64,000 nt of DNA from Megaleporinus macrocephalus (Eukaryota; Chordata; Actinopteri; Characiformes; Anostomidae), in the NCBI GenBank assembly GCA_021613375.1, contig CM038703.1, positions 23,920,194 to 23,984,193 on the forward strand, written 5' to 3'. This document shows, in pieces, positions 13,284-49,612 of this stretch. The notes beneath the pieces were generated by a model that was not told where the DNA came from, did no database searches, and worked only from the letters and a program-made list of their open reading frames with translations. Position numbers and translations under genes: made by a program. The first letter of the stretch is position 1; each line of letters opens with the position of its first letter.

Positions 13284-13989
13284 TATATAATAATAATTAT
13301 TATTATATTTCACTTTTAATAAAATGTCTTAATACATTTGTAAACTAAGCTTTGTGAACTAGGGTTTTTTTTTTTTTTTAAGATTTGTTGGTGTCTTTCC
13401 AGTCACAGTGTTTCCCCAACACTGATTTTGGATTGACATTCCGAAATGACTTTAAAATGTAGTTTTTTATTATGAGCTGTTTTTATTTAGGTGCTTAGCC
13501 CCCTAAACCTCTAAGCCTACAAACGCCCCTGCTGCAGACTGCTACTATGCTAAATACGTAAAATAATATATATATAATAAATAAAATAAATTAATTAAGG
13601 AATAATGTTAGTCTTGTTTAGTCAGAAAACTTTAACATACATTGTTTTGTCATTTCATTTCAGCATCATGCAAAAAAAAAAAATGTTTTGGTTATATATA
13701 ATCCAGACACTGCATGTATTATTTAAAAGTTTTCTGACAGCAGTACCATGTAATGTGGATTATCTTGTTTAGTGTGTAAAGTGATCTTTAACTAAATGTA
13801 TCTAATAATAAACAGATGTACAGATAATACGCACAGTTGTATTTTGTTTATTTATTTACAATTTACTGTAATTCCACAAACGTCACTATACATACAGTGA
13901 TTCACTACCTTACCTACAGTGGAATCACGTTATAGGTAATATTTAGGGGATAGGTTGGGCTTTGATTCATATTAGCAAATGTGTCCCCC

Positions 13990-14196
13990 CAATGTCAAAC
14001 CCGCTCCTACGCCCTTGCTCTATTGAAATTTAAAATCAAAGTTATTTGTATTGAAAAAGTAGATACAGACTTCTATTATATGGATTTTTTTTTGAAGTCT
14101 TCAAATTATTTATATCGGTACCGAAATTATATCTTATCGACCGAAATTAAGGAATGTATTGGAATATAAATTTTGGCCATATCGTCCAGCACTAGT
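13990..14196. mobile_element. Possible terminal fragment of a DNA transposon
   Basis: 'tatcggtaccgaaattatat' and 'ttggccatatcgtccagcac' resemble ends of hAT-like repeats in fish, where a pseudo-palindromic 'atcg' rich end is followed by 'gcccagc'. Only one end is visible and no target duplication was found. It lies immediately upstream of the rab5a first exon. Confidence 0.3.
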
Positions 14197-14427
14197 CCAG
14201 GGCCGTGTCTGTTCCTGCTGTACAGGAAGTGCGTCGCAGCGGGGCAGAACTGACGTGGCGCGAGGGGCGGAAGTGCTTGTTTGTGTTTTGGTTCTAAAGG
14301 GAAGTTGCGAGAGAAAAGAAAAGGAGGGGACGATCGGCGGAGTTAAACATCATCTCTCCCCCAAATCTAAGGAGAAACACTCGCTCATCCCTGCGCCCTT
14401 TTGCCCGAAATCAATTTACACGTCCAG
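14197..14427 (+). promoter_or_regulatory. rab5a: rab5a CpG-rich promoter region and 5' UTR exon 1 (predicted)
   Basis: A locally GC- and CpG-rich block stands out from AT-rich flanks. It ends in a good splice donor, 'cgtccag|gtaaaaa', at 14,427/14,428. No TATA box is obvious. Vertebrate RAB5A begins with a non-coding or mostly non-coding exon, and the first coding exon here (from 16,844) starts with an acceptor in the 5' UTR, so an upstream leader exon is required. This block is the best candidate. The transcription start is not resolved and the start coordinate is approximate. Confidence 0.6.
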
Positions 14428-16843
14428 GTAAAAAAATAAGTCGGCGTGTCTCGCTGGGCCGATCATTTAGCCCGATCGCCGTATCGCAGGTCAGTTAGCA
14501 TGTTAGCCAAACCATCAGTAAATATGAGGCCCGCTGCCCTAATTCTGCATACAAAGACTTGCTATCTGTGCCCGCCCTGTACTCCAAAAAGGTCTAATTC
14601 TAATTGGAAATACAATATTGTAATAATATTGTCTGTGTATTGACTCTGAACTATGTCAGAATGCAACTAAAGTGACTTGTGTGAACCAAGGCGGGCAGAG
14701 CTGTGTCTTTAGCCAGCGATTCTGTCATGAACAAAACGACACGAGATGCTGCTCAGGTAAGAAATATTATTCTGGGACAGGGCGAGGCGACTCGTGTCGT
14801 CAGCATGTCTATGGCGATTTACGCACCGAGTAAACAAATAATCAGGGTGTTTTCTTTAAAAATGGCGGCCTTCATATGTAGCGTTTTTTGGGAAACAGAG
14901 GAACTGAGAAAGTGGGGGAAATAATGGGAAGACGGTGTGAAGCCGGCATGCTAAACTTGGCCAGCGATACGGTTCGGGAATCTGTCAGTCATACAAACAG
15001 GTTTATTTATTTGCCCTGTGAATGTTACCACTGTCAACAGAGAGAAATAGTCCAGCTCAGTGTGTCAACTTCCTTGATTCGCCCTCAACAGCTGTCTGCG
15101 ACCAACGCAGCATTTGTTTGGTCTGTCATCATTACGTTATGTGGACAGTGACCACTGTGGTCGTTCTGCTGTGATAGCAAGCGTGTTGTTCTAAGCCAAA
15201 GCTGACGTTATTTAACTCTAATTATTTTCTCAGAGGTTACGCTGTAATTTTGGCATGGCGGTCATATATCAGACGTGTTATGTATGTCTGGAGATTTAAA
15301 CTACGCTAAGCACAACAATGATGCTTTTTCATGTGAGAGTAATTGTGTCTGTCTTTTTTGAAGTCTGGAGTAGTGCTTGGCTGTTGGGTAAACATGTAAG
15401 TTAGTGCTGTTGCAACATCACAGAGTCAGTGCTCTCAGGCGTGTGCATTGCCACACAAACATTGATTTCATTATTACACTCAACCGCTACAAAACCAACA
15501 CTGATCTTTAACAATATATATGTGCTGATTTTTAGGGGCAAATTATATTGTCATTTTGTCGCATGGACAATAATGTATAGGCTAGATCTAAAACAGTCAC
15601 CTATTAAGTTTAAACTTGGTTTTGTATCTATGTATGTAAATAGAAACATCATCATATTGATATTGAACTGATATTAAGATGAAGCAGATGAAGAATGAAT
15701 TAACCTAGTCCAGCCTTGTAACAAATCTAGACTAATATATGCACACATTTAGACTGTGTCCTGCTAGCTTGTTAGCTGTGTATTTTTTTTCCCTGTAGCA
15801 TAACAAAGTTTTTGAGGTGGCCTACTTTTAGATGCTAATCTTATGTAAAAACGTCAGAATAGCATCTGTCCAATATTCATGGATTCAGTATTGGACAAAA
15901 AACAGTGCTGTTTTCTAATATGTAGCTTCTTTGTTTATTTTTACATTTATTTATTTATTTATTTTTATTTTATTTTTTTAAGTCTATTTCCTTTATTGCA
16001 TGGGTCATTTAGGCTCAGTTATGACCATTAAAGACACGTTTCTTACTGATTTCCTACAGGCAGCCAGTTGCTAAGTTTCCATCTAAAACATTGCTTGAGA
16101 AAAATGTTTTAGTACTTATGGTATGTAAAATAATTTTGTCTAAAAACTAAATTGTAATTTGTTTTTAACACTTTGTAGGTCAGATTTAGTAGGATCATTT
16201 TCTTATATGCTTAAGTTATACTGCAAGTAGTTTCCTCAAAATTTCCCTACTTAAATCTTACAAACACAAACATACATCAACTGCAAGGCAGAGAGGTATA
16301 GCTATATTAAATAGGAGATTTTTCAAAAGGGAATACTACCACTGCAGGACAGACTTTCTAAATGAAAAGTGCTCAAACATTTATGCCCTGCAGAAAACCG
16401 TGATCTATTGTGTGAGGGTACAGATGGAATAAAAATAAATAAATATTGAAATCAACCAACATCCACAGTAGGTTAGGGGCAATGCCTGTGGATCCAAGAG
16501 TATTTGACATCCATAAAATTAGTAATAAAACCAAGTCAAGCACAATTTAATTTTTTTTTTTATTGCTGCACCAAATATTTTACTACAACTGCTTGCTGCT
16601 CAAAATAATGTCATTGCATACAATACATTACATACAAAACCTTGTTTACATAAAAAAAAGTCTTCAGAACTTATAGCATGTCTTAAAACATATTTGCATA
16701 GATCTGAAAAAGCAAAACTATTCAAGTTAAAGCAACATCAGTCTAGCCGTTTAGAACCAACAAGACAAGGAGTGCGACAGAAAACAGAAGGCCAGTGGTC
16801 AATGTGAAAGTGCTCATTTCTTCATTTTTTGAAAACTTTGCAG
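14428..16843 (+). other. rab5a: rab5a intron 1
   Basis: The GT donor follows the predicted leader exon and the AG acceptor 'aaactttgcag' ends at 16,843. CpG-rich sequence continues over its first few hundred bases. No recognisable transposon or RNA gene was seen; the rest is AT-rich. Confidence 0.6.
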
Positions 16844-17070
16844 GTCTTACCGGAACAGTGCAGTGTGAGTGTGCTCGACGGAGAAGGGGACATTGACAGC
16901 TGTCATGGCCAATCGGGGAGGAGCGACCCGGCCCAATGGGCCCAATGCGGGCAACAAGATCTGCCAGTTCAAATTGGTCTTGCTGGGGGAGTCAGCTGTG
17001 GGCAAGTCCAGTCTTGTGCTTCGTTTCGTGAAAGGCCAGTTCCATGAGTTTCAAGAAAGCACAATTGGAG
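16844..17070 (+). CDS. rab5a: rab5a exon 2 (first coding exon)
   Basis: The acceptor ends at 16,843. The 61-nt leader is followed by ATG at 16,905. It encodes residues 1-55 and the first base of codon 56, including the P-loop and the start of switch I. The donor is 'attggag|gtaggg'. Confidence 0.92.
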
Positions 17071-20000
17071 GTAGGGTACTCTGTGCGCATCTTCTTGTAT
17101 GTTTATGCATGCATTTGTATGTATGCGAGGGAGAGGAGCAATAGAGATTGACTCGAGTTAACAGAAGTAATTATAATACCATTATGTATTTTTTTTTACC
17201 TCAATCTGTTTTAATTTAACTGTGTGTTTATGTAAATGGGTACATTTGGTTTAATTCACATTATGGAACTTGTTCACCTTAGATCGTAAAGCATTTGAAC
17301 CAGTCTACACATGAAACTGATTGTGTTCTAGAAAAACATGCTAGCTCATTGGTACCTGTCAATTTTACCAGCTTTGGTCTGTAGGCAGCTATACAAAGAG
17401 TATACAGTTTTGAAAAAGGAGTTTTAAACCATTTATTTGTATTAGTCTTAATATATATATATATATATATATAATATAATATAGCCATCTACGTTCAACA
17501 TCGTTGGTGTACAAAAAAAAAATTGTTTTGAAATAAAAATAAAAGTGCAGTTTCAAAACCTAATCCCATTCCAATTTCAAAACTCAAAACAGGTTGGGTT
17601 ACAATGACAACGATTTCTGCTGAGCAAAGAAGGCAATAACTTTTTTTATGGGGCAAGTTTGGCAATTTAAACAATTTAAAGTTTATGTTGTGAAAGTTTA
17701 CTAGATAACAATTCTTACACAAAACATAGCATAATTGAACATCCTTATAGTACATGTATACATTTGTGGATAGAGTGAATGGAGCTTCCACAACAGTACA
17801 AACTTTGGCTATTGATTATGAGAAAATGTAATTAAACATTTTAAATAAATTGTAAATAAAAAAAAATAGAAAGTTAAAAACAAGTTTAAGTCCATTTTTT
17901 GCCTTTAATGTTATACTGTACAACTAAACACACAGGATAGTCTGATGTTTAAACAAAAGTACAGAAAAAAGAAGCATGAGATATTTCAGGCTGGTTTTGA
18001 GAAGCATACACAAATCACTTTTGTTTGTTTACATTAGACTTCAGCAAGGTGAAAATATTATGCGTATATTAAAAAAATATTATAAATATGTAATGTGTAT
18101 TATGCTACCAAGCAAGTTGTGCTTACAACCATAGCATGTCCTCACTGCCACTATTTTAGGTTTGTTAGTTTGTTTTCTATACACATGCAGCAAAGAGTGT
18201 TTGGTCTCAGTTAGGGTCAAAAAATGTAATAATTTTACATTTACACTTTAAAGTGGCAAACAAAATACTAGTTCTAAATCATTTATCCACCTGACAGAGG
18301 ACTAAGTACTTGGCTGAACCTGGTTAGCATGCTTTGTTAATTCAGTTAGTATCAGCTCTCAAAGTAACTGGTTAAGGTCAAATATGTATTGTTTTTGAGA
18401 ATGTAGGTTACTGTGTGGAATTAGCTTTTCTAATCATCTTCATCAGTTCTGGTCACTTTTAAGATTTTTGCTATCTAATAGCCATGTCTCTCATGACATG
18501 TAAACTATGTTTCAGCTATTCCATAATACTTGGGGCAAGACATTAAGAGAGGCTGCTAAAGTTTTGATTTGTTGTACTGATTCCTTCAGAAATATTATCA
18601 GTATAGTATCTTGTTATTTGCCAGACAGAGTACTGTGGGGCCAACGTGGCTTTCCTGCCAATCTGGCTTTTTTATGGTTAACATTCTGTTTTGATTGTTT
18701 GGTCGTTTGTTTTTTGTAACATTGTATGTTTTAACATCGGTAAGTGAGAGCTTAGACTTTTTTATTTGAGTAATTGACTTGTAACAAATAAATAAATAAA
18801 TAATTTGCACACATATGTTTATCTGTCAAACTTACCTAGCTGACCTGTGGATTTCGTTAGAATGTTTTTGCATGTCATGCGATGCTAAATGCCTGTTTAT
18901 GGGTTGAAAGTGGTGGTGAAAAGAAAAAAAATCCTTAATAATTTTGGCTTGATTTAAGAAACTGGTGGGCGTGTACTGACATTTCACCAAAAAAAATTTT
19001 AACTGCTCCCAGCGGCCTTTCTGACGCAGACAGTGTGCTTGGATGACACAACGGTGAAGTTTGAGATTTGGGACACTGCCGGACAGGAGCGCTACCACAG
19101 CCTGGCTCCTATGTATTACAGAGGCGCCCAAGCTGCCATTGTGGTCTACGACATCACCAATGAAGTGAGTCACTGGTGTGTTGATCCACCACAGCAATTT
19201 AACTTTGGTTGTTTGCATTTTGACTGAACAACTGTGTTTTATTGCCATGTTTTTATTTTTATGAAATGGCGCAGTACAGCTTGCTAACACTATTTTTATT
19301 GAGGGGTAGTTGTGAAAGCTGCACCATATAGTATGTAGAGATCTTCCTTCCTATTTTCCTTTTCAGAAAATGTTTTTATTATAATTCTGGCCAATGACAA
19401 GAAATCCAATTAATAATTTAGATAGTAAAGTAAACTCACTCCAGTTAACCCAACAATAAACTAGTTAATTAGGTGAAGTGTATGTGTATTAAACCTGTAT
19501 CATATTTGTTTACCTACAGGGCTAAATATATACATTATACAGTGTAAAGAAAGTGTTTGAAATTACAAAAGCTCTGTATCTGCAGGGTTTTTTTTTCATG
19601 TTTTTTTAATAAGGACCACCAACCAGTAAGTCTACATTGTTGCAAAAGTGTATTAGATAGCATGTCTTAAATAAGAAGACCCCAGGGAATTTTTTTGTGA
19701 GTTTATTAGGTGCTTTTTTTTGCTAAATTGGTTTGCAAATGCTTTTAATCGTGGAATGCATTTAACTGGTGGAGTCTTTCATTAATTGACAAAATTATCA
19801 GCAACAAAAAAGAAAACTTTAGTAGCAGGCTTTTTGGCATAGCCAATATGTTTAAAGTACCTAGTTTATTTTTTATAATGGCAGGTTTTTTTAATAACTG
19901 TAAAAAAGCTGGAGAAGTTGCCTTCTTCTCTAGCACCTTCCTTAGCTTTACTGTGAATCTGTTGCATAAAGGTGCCACTACAGACTTGCTGATAATAAGC

Positions 20001-21906
20001 ATTTACAATGTATTCAGTTTACAGAAAAAACAAAGTGAATGTGAATGGTATTACACAACAATTACACAGCAAAAAAGAGGCTTCTTTCTTCCTAACCTGA
20101 GGCATGGTGTTCCTTTTCTCCATGTATCGGCTACCGGCTGCCTTAGATGATGATTAAAATAAGTGCATAATAAGTATAATTTTAGTTTATATGTGGTTTA
20201 GAGAACACAAAGATTTTATGTATAAGCAAAATGGATTATGCCTGTAGTATTAATTAGGTATCAGATGTTATACCGCTAACTCCTATGGCTAATTTACTGC
20301 TAACCAATTTTTGCTATTTAGGAGTCATTTGCGAGAGCAAAAAATTGGGTGAAGGAGCTCCAGAGGCAGGCCAGTCCAAACATTGTCATTGCTCTTTCTG
20401 GAAACAAGGCTGACCTCGCTAACAAAAGAGCTGTTGACTTCCAGGTGGGTTACAAAATAAGTATGTACCTCAATCTCCTAAAAAAGCTGGAACAGTGCAA
20501 ACGAGCAGTTATTTAGTCAATTTTGTTTGCCTTGTATTTAATCAAAACATTACTAATACACAATGGTTGATTTTAGGCCGTTTTGTCCATTTTTGTTTCA
20601 TAAATATATGCTCATTCCATAGTTGATGCCTGTAACACTTTCCAAAAGTCAGTACAAAAGCATGTTTATCACAGCGTTTCTTTTAACAATAGTTAATCTT
20701 TAGGAGACTCTAAGCTACCCATGCACAGTCAGAATGGTCCTGTTCTTATTTTTGGTCTGGAGGCCATGGGCTGGAGAACATCCATTATTTCTATAAACAT
20801 AGTACATTGTACAATCTTCATTTTTTGGGTGCAGCGACAAAAGTCTTTATTAACAACATTTGTAAAAGTACTCCCTACCCTATGTAAACATGCCCGATTT
20901 GGCTCGACTGACACTTGTGGTTTTTGGCCTTGCCCTTTATGAGATTTTTTAGAATATGACAGTATGTGAAATACCTACCTAAGCAAAATTTCATGCCTAA
21001 GCATAAGTGCATCACCTGTTTAAAATATTTATTGGAACTTGTAGCAGGCATCAATTTTAGAATGAGCATTAAGCATTAAGGTTTTGTTTGTAATTGCAGA
21101 AATTGTTCCACTATGAACAATGTTTTAGTGCTACTTACAGAACTGCCCAGGTAAGCTTGTTGATGGAAACTGTAGCTGTTCACGTAGTTGCTTTTGTTTT
21201 TACTTGTTGATTTATTGATATCTCTCCTGCAAGGACTGTTGAAGGTGCTTTTCAAGCCATTTTTAAAAAAATGCTTTTTCAAAGCCATTTAAAATGGCTT
21301 TGAGTAAATTTAACACTTAACCTTGAACATCACTCGGTAGAACATGTAAGATTAACATGCATTTGGAACAGTCAGAGCATGACAGGACTGTCATTACTTT
21401 AATGTACAATAACACAGACTTGCAGTGTGGCCAGTTTGTTGACTCATTTGTCTGGGATGTTTTTCAGGATGCTCAGTCTTATGCGGATGACAACAGTTTG
21501 CTATTCATGGAGACATCAGCTAAGACCTCGATGAATGTGAATGAGATTTTCATGGCCATTGGTAGGTCTTTCTGCAATGTTACAGATATTATTACAGCTT
21601 GTAAACAAGCCATGAGAATAATGTTTTTTTGTGTCTGTAGTAGTCTTATAGCGTAGAAATGTGTTAAATTTATCATTGAAAATTCAAATTTAAATCTGAA
21701 AATGATGGTTGTTTTAGTTGTGCATTCTTACACAGCTAGTTTGGTTTAGTAAATTTGATTTTCTATTTCTTTCCTCTTTTTGCATTCTAGCTAAAAGGTT
21801 GCCCAAGAGTGAGCCGCAAGCTTCTGGAACCAACAGTGGTCGGAGTAGGGGTGTGGACCTAACTGAGACGGCCCCACCGGCCAAGGCCCCCTGCTGCAGC
21901 AACTAA
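16905..21906 (+). CDS. rab5a: Rab5a small GTPase, five coding exons, 216 aa
   Basis: Rab5 GTPase that drives early-endosome tethering and fusion and clathrin-coated vesicle traffic, cycling between GDP and GTP on endosome and plasma membranes. Coding exons are 16,905-17,070, 19,013-19,164, 20,322-20,444, 21,468-21,561 and 21,791-21,906; phases join without error to 651 nt. Visible motifs are the P-loop GESAVGKS (residues 28-35), effector-region Thr54 in ESTIGAAF, WDTAGQE with catalytic Gln80, NKAD (134-137), SAK (164-166) and the C-terminal CCSN with two prenylatable cysteines (213, 214). Numbering runs one ahead of human RAB5A because of an extra Gly near the N-terminus. The A paralog is chosen over B and C by NEESF after [26 protein letters not shown] and GVDLTE, and by linkage to kat2b. 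The start ATG opens the conserved [12 protein letters not shown]. Whether it is rab5aa or rab5ab is not resolved. Confidence 0.95.
17071..19012 (+). other. rab5a: rab5a intron 2
   Basis: AT-rich intron with an AT microsatellite at 17,450-17,484. No recognisable mobile element. Open frames on either strand are low-complexity and unsupported. Confidence 0.75.
17450..17484. repeat. (AT)n microsatellite in rab5a intron 2
   Basis: About 14 AT units followed by imperfect 'ataat' units. Confidence 0.9.
19013..19164 (+). CDS. rab5a: rab5a exon 3
   Basis: Starts after 'tgctcccag'. The split codon G|CG gives Ala56, then [20 protein letters not shown]. It contains [21 protein letters not shown] (switch II, Gln80) and ends in ITNE before 'gtgagt'. 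Confidence 0.95.
19165..20321 (+). other. rab5a: rab5a intron 3
   Basis: AT-rich intron of about 1.16 kb ending 'tgctatttag'. No repeat was recognised. Confidence 0.8.
20322..20444 (+). CDS. rab5a: rab5a exon 4
   Basis: Phase-0 exon of 41 codons encoding [16 protein letters not shown] through NKAD to RAVDFQ. It supplies the guanine-specificity motif. The donor is 'ttccag|gtgggt'. Confidence 0.95.
20460..20950. mobile_element. Tc1-like non-autonomous relic in rab5a intron 4
   Basis: 'ctaaaaaagctggaacag' resembles the terminus of a fish Tc1-like element whose ends read as a diverged 'ttccaaaaaagctgggaca'. Further in, 'agcatgtttatcacagcgt' and 'ttcttttaacaatagttaat' match the subterminal region I recall for the same family. 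The transposase body is missing. Family identity is from memory. Confidence 0.5.
21468..21561 (+). CDS. rab5a: rab5a exon 5
   Basis: Encodes [20 protein letters not shown] through [10 protein letters not shown], with the SAK motif of the nucleotide pocket. It begins after 'gtttttcag' and ends 'gccattg|gtaggt' in phase 1. Confidence 0.95.
21791..21906 (+). CDS. rab5a: rab5a exon 6 (last coding exon)
   Basis: Completes Ala|KRLPK, followed by the hypervariable tail and GVDLTE, ending in CCSN and TAA at 21,904-21,906. The two cysteines are the geranylgeranylation sites of Rab5 proteins. Confidence 0.95.
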
Positions 21907-23112
21907 TGCAAACATCCCACACTCCAAACTCTGTTACTACAATAACTAACGCAAGGCCCTGCCCCTCCCCTGACTTGGTTATGACTGTAACTAATGAAAT
22001 GCCCTGGTCTATTTTCTTCCATAACTTGGTGGCCAGCAGTAACAAAATCTGTGCCCTTTTTCCCTAGTGTACTGGCCTTTCATTCTGTTTTCTGAAGATT
22101 ATGGCTTGTGTCCAAACATTTCTGTGCACTCAAAAACGCTCATCAGAAAATTCTTCTTTAAGCCGTTTGCTAGCCCTAGGCAGAGGGGCGGGGCTTCTGC
22201 CTTAGGCAGAGAGGAATCCACCCGTCCTGCCATTAGCTAAAGACTCTATAGCCTCAATTTCTCAAACAAAATCTTTCTTGATTTTTTTCACCTTTTTTAT
22301 TGTTTTCTTTTATAGTGTACTTTGCAGAATAATGGAAGCATGTTTCACTACAAGGCCTAAACATAAATCAAAGTTTTAACCTTATCTGATGGCACAAGCA
22401 GTGAGAGAGGATGCGACAGATGACCCATTACCCCCTCTTTCCCCGCTCTTGTTTCCATACCTCCCCCTGGCACATTCTCTATGAGGCCCTGCCCTGCTTC
22501 TAGATGCCCCATTGGCGCCGTGCAATAGCCGACTGTACTGCCTGTAAAAACTCTCAACTAATTAACCTGTTATTCATGTACTTATGAACATGCACACCTA
22601 CATATAACAATGATTCGTTTCCCTCAATGCTCTCTGGCCAGTCACGGTGAGCCTTTTCTATTTTGTTGGCACAGTGTGAGTGTGTGTGCCTGTGTCTGTC
22701 AGTCAGCATGCATGTTTGAGAATGCAAAGGGATCTCCGCTGTGGCACTGCATTCATGTAGTGAGAAGTTAATTGCACCCCTTCATTTAGTGTACTCTTCC
22801 ACATGCGAGATGAGTAGTCCTTTGTTTCCCACGTCCCTTTCACAAACATGAGCCTGATTCTAATCTCTCACTCTCTCTTTCTTTCTGATTTTAACACACC
22901 CAGGTGTTTCTTACTTTCTTACTCCATGCCTTGCACTAATTTTGTTCATGAATTTATTTGCTCTAAATACAGCCAGAGTGATATAAATATATATATAAAT
23001 AATTTACTGTAAATAGGGTGTTGCAATGTAGTCTACTTTTCCATTTACTGCTGCAAAACTAATGCTTGATAGGGAGTCTAGATAATCATTAAAATTGTAC
23101 AGTAACCAGAAA
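21907..23112 (+). other. rab5a: rab5a 3' UTR (predicted)
   Basis: No coding content follows the stop. The first plausible polyadenylation signal is ATTAAA at 23,088-23,093, followed by a T/G-rich stretch near 23,130. A 3' UTR of about 1.2 kb is reasonable for RAB5A. The end is inferred; no transcript evidence is available. Confidence 0.5.
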
Positions 23113-24130
23113 CTGCTTTGATAGGGGTTTGGACTTATGTTTTTTTTTTCACAAAATGGTTAAATTATAATCAATGGTGGTCTTATAAATGTATGAAGTG
23201 TTATTAACAAAAAGAAAATAAGAGAAACAAACATCCAGTTCATTTGTGGTGTTTTCTTTTTTTTTGTGTGTGTGTGTGTGGGGGGGGTGGCCCTTAAAAA
23301 CGAACAAACTTGTGTGTGTATGTCTGTAAATGCTGTATACCTCTTTACTGAATAGCGGTAGCTACTAATAATATCACAGTAATAGCAATGTACAGCAAAC
23401 AGGTGTGTGCATCTAGAGGCCATCACAGCCACCATCTGACCACCAATTTGTGGTGGGATGAAAAAGTAACGTTTGCCTTTGTTCAAACAACCGGTGGGAT
23501 TTAAAAACAAGTCATTATTTTATTCGTGTTGCCCTTTGTCGTGTACTTAAACTGTGCGCGGGTTTGTGTCCGAGCAGGTTACTGGTTCTCAGACATGAGC
23601 TCCACAGGAAAACTTTGAACTGAAACCACGCAACAAATGTTGTGCGTCAGATTTACCCAAGTCATGAGTGGGGCAGAATTAACTGGTCCGTTTTGATGCC
23701 AGCAGATGAAGATAAGGAAACCTCTATGACGAGGTGAAGACTGGGCGTGTACTGTCACTGTTGCTCATTTAAATTCGTCGTCTGACTCGCGTCGTTCCAT
23801 TATAAGTCAGCTTTTCTGTAACTACATACCATTCAAATAAATTTAGACATCTTGATCGAGTCCATTTGACCTTGAAATTTCAGTCACAGAGCGAGTGCGT
23901 TTTCCCTCTTCGTATCGTAGTGGAATCATGTTCTTTTTGTTTCCCCTAGTGGACGCGTGCCGCACTTACAATGTCAAATGAAAAACAGGGATGAACGCCA
24001 TGTCTGATCCTGCCGTGGGGGAGTAAAGAAAGCGCGGCGTCGTCGAGGATTTCGGAGCGCAGAGCGCGAGCGAAGCCCGTCGCTCCCTCTCCTTCTCCCT
24101 CCTTCCCCACCGCGGGGCCTGGAGTGCGAG
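23113..24130 (+). promoter_or_regulatory. kat2b: Short rab5a-kat2b intergenic region with kat2b promoter and 5' UTR
   Basis: About 1 kb separates the predicted rab5a poly(A) site from the kat2b start codon. Sequence from roughly 23,990 is CpG-rich and continues into exon 1. No TATA box is obvious, which fits a CpG-island promoter. The transcription start cannot be placed. A short (GT)n run lies at 23,266-23,280. Confidence 0.55.
24000..24026 (+). promoter_or_regulatory. Possible upstream ORF in the kat2b leader
   Basis: ATG at 24,000 opens an eight-codon frame that closes with TAA at 24,024-24,026, 104 nt before the kat2b start codon. It matters only if transcription begins upstream of 24,000, which is not shown. 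Confidence 0.3.
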
Positions 24131-47824
<23,694 letters not shown>

Positions 47825-49480
47825 CATCAACCCACTCCTCTCCAGCTTTTCACACTTTCTTCCTCTACCTGTCAAATGGCACTTGTCAGACTTCATTTTT
47901 GCGAGTCATGTGATGCTCAGGCTGACATGAAAGTATTTAATGTTCAGAGCCTGGTTCCTCAAAAGAGTTGTAGCACAAATGTCATTGTATGTCAGTAGAA
48001 CTTTGAAAGCTGTCTCTACTTGTGTAGACATAACACTACGATGCGTGTGGCTGTGAGCGCTGTATGTACGTCTTAGTGAGCACAGAGAGTCAAGCAGAAT
48101 AAAAATTCTTTAGAATCGACATATTTTCATAATCAACAAACGTTACAATTACGAGAAAGTATATCATTATTACCAGAAAATATGTTGTAACAATGACATG
48201 ATTACAAAAAAAATAACATTTTTATAAGAAAATGACAAAAACGTGTGGCATAATTACAGGACAAAATATCTTATTAAGAGAAATCAAAGATAGATTATTT
48301 TACACCAGAAACAGCATACCGTGGCACAAAAAGCTTCAATATGGAAAGTGAAACAACTCAAGAGCCTGTTCAAACTAAATTACTATGAGCATGGCCCGGT
48401 TACTTGCATGATCCTCTGGTTTAGACTCAGTGCAGGGCAGGGCAGACCAGTATGAACCTGTCAGCACAATACCTGACTAGCGGCATGTGACCCAAAATAT
48501 GAGTGACTGAATACACTAGTGATTGTATTAGCTACAACCATTCACACAAAATACAATAATAAAAATAATAATAACGTATCTTGTATGGTTCTTCAGAATA
48601 GTTCAGTATAATCAGGCTTTTAAATTGTTTAGCTTCCAAGCCTAAGGTGAAATTTGATTCCAATAACAAACTGTGCCACTTAGTCAAGTGAAAAAAGCTT
48701 CTAGCATATTTACTTGCCATATTAATGTTTTTTAATCCGATCTTTGACATTTTATAACAATGAGATATTTTCTCATAATTATGAGCTATTCTTTTTCCTA
48801 AGTATGATGTTGTTTTTGACATATTGTCTCAAAATACTATGACAATAAGATGCTAAAGGTTTATTTTTAAATAGGAAACAGCAATGCACCACCGTATGCT
48901 TAAGCGTTACTTCTGCCAAAACATTTCACGTGTTTTGACTGAGAATCTATGTACATATACAAACTATTAAAAATAGCTGTACATTTTTATATTTTAAGGT
49001 TGGTAAAGAGTAACCTTGGCATACCTTCTCTATATTTCACTTCAAGCAAATGTACTAAAACATACTTGTGCTGTGTCGTGTATGTTAAATCTGCACTTAT
49101 TTATTATTTAAAAACAAAAAGGAATTGTGATACATATTTGTATGATGAAAGTTTATGGTAAAATGTTGCTTGCTTAAGGTTCAAAATGGAGTGACTGGTG
49201 TGCTACATGGTGCAGACATTTTAATGCGATGATAAAAAAAAATTGTATTTGGTCTTAATGGCAAGCCAGCCAAGGAAATACTCCATTGTATTTGAAGATA
49301 AAGAAAAAAGAGATGTGCAATAACTTGTAGATTGTTGTTTCGCAAAATGTTTGTATTTTTAAATATTTAGGAAACAATGAATTTTGTACTATGTGGTGGG
49401 GAGGGGGTATTGTAAATCATTTTTATCTTTGCTTTTGAAGACAGCATATTTTATAGGATTATTAAAAACTTTAGACCAAC
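47825..49480 (+). other. kat2b: kat2b 3' UTR (predicted)
   Basis: A proximal AATAAA lies at 48,098-48,103. A distal ATTAAA at 49,461-49,466 is followed about 20 bases later by a GT-rich element 'gtgtctgtgtcct', a good cleavage context. The distal site would give a UTR of about 1.65 kb. Alternative polyadenylation is possible. Ends are inferred. Confidence 0.55.
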
Positions 49481-49562
49481 CAAAAATGTGTCTGTGTCCT
49501 AATTTACAGTGCATTTCCATATTTACACAATACCCTAGACTTACATCATACATTATAAAAGT

Positions 49563-49612
49563 ACACTATATTGGCAAAAGTATTCGCTCATCTGCCTTCA
49601 CACGCACAGATG
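49563..49612. mobile_element. Tc1-like terminal inverted repeat
   Basis: 'cactatattggcaaaagtat' preceded by TA, then 'tcgctcatctgccttcaca', is the typical terminus of a widespread fish Tc1-like family (consensus from memory). The expected inner sequence does not follow; it appears at 52,886. Confidence 0.6.

Larger units (their letters stand above)
12513..13990. other. Intergenic with microsatellites upstream of rab5a
   Basis: No gene was recognised between the inverted-repeat arm and the rab5a promoter region. The stretch holds (GT)n and (CA)n microsatellites and AT-rich sequence. Confidence 0.5.

Noticed and set aside
18832..19290. 152-aa minus-strand frame overlapping rab5a exon 3
   Set aside because: It is the shadow of a conserved coding exon on the opposite strand and has no recognisable domain.
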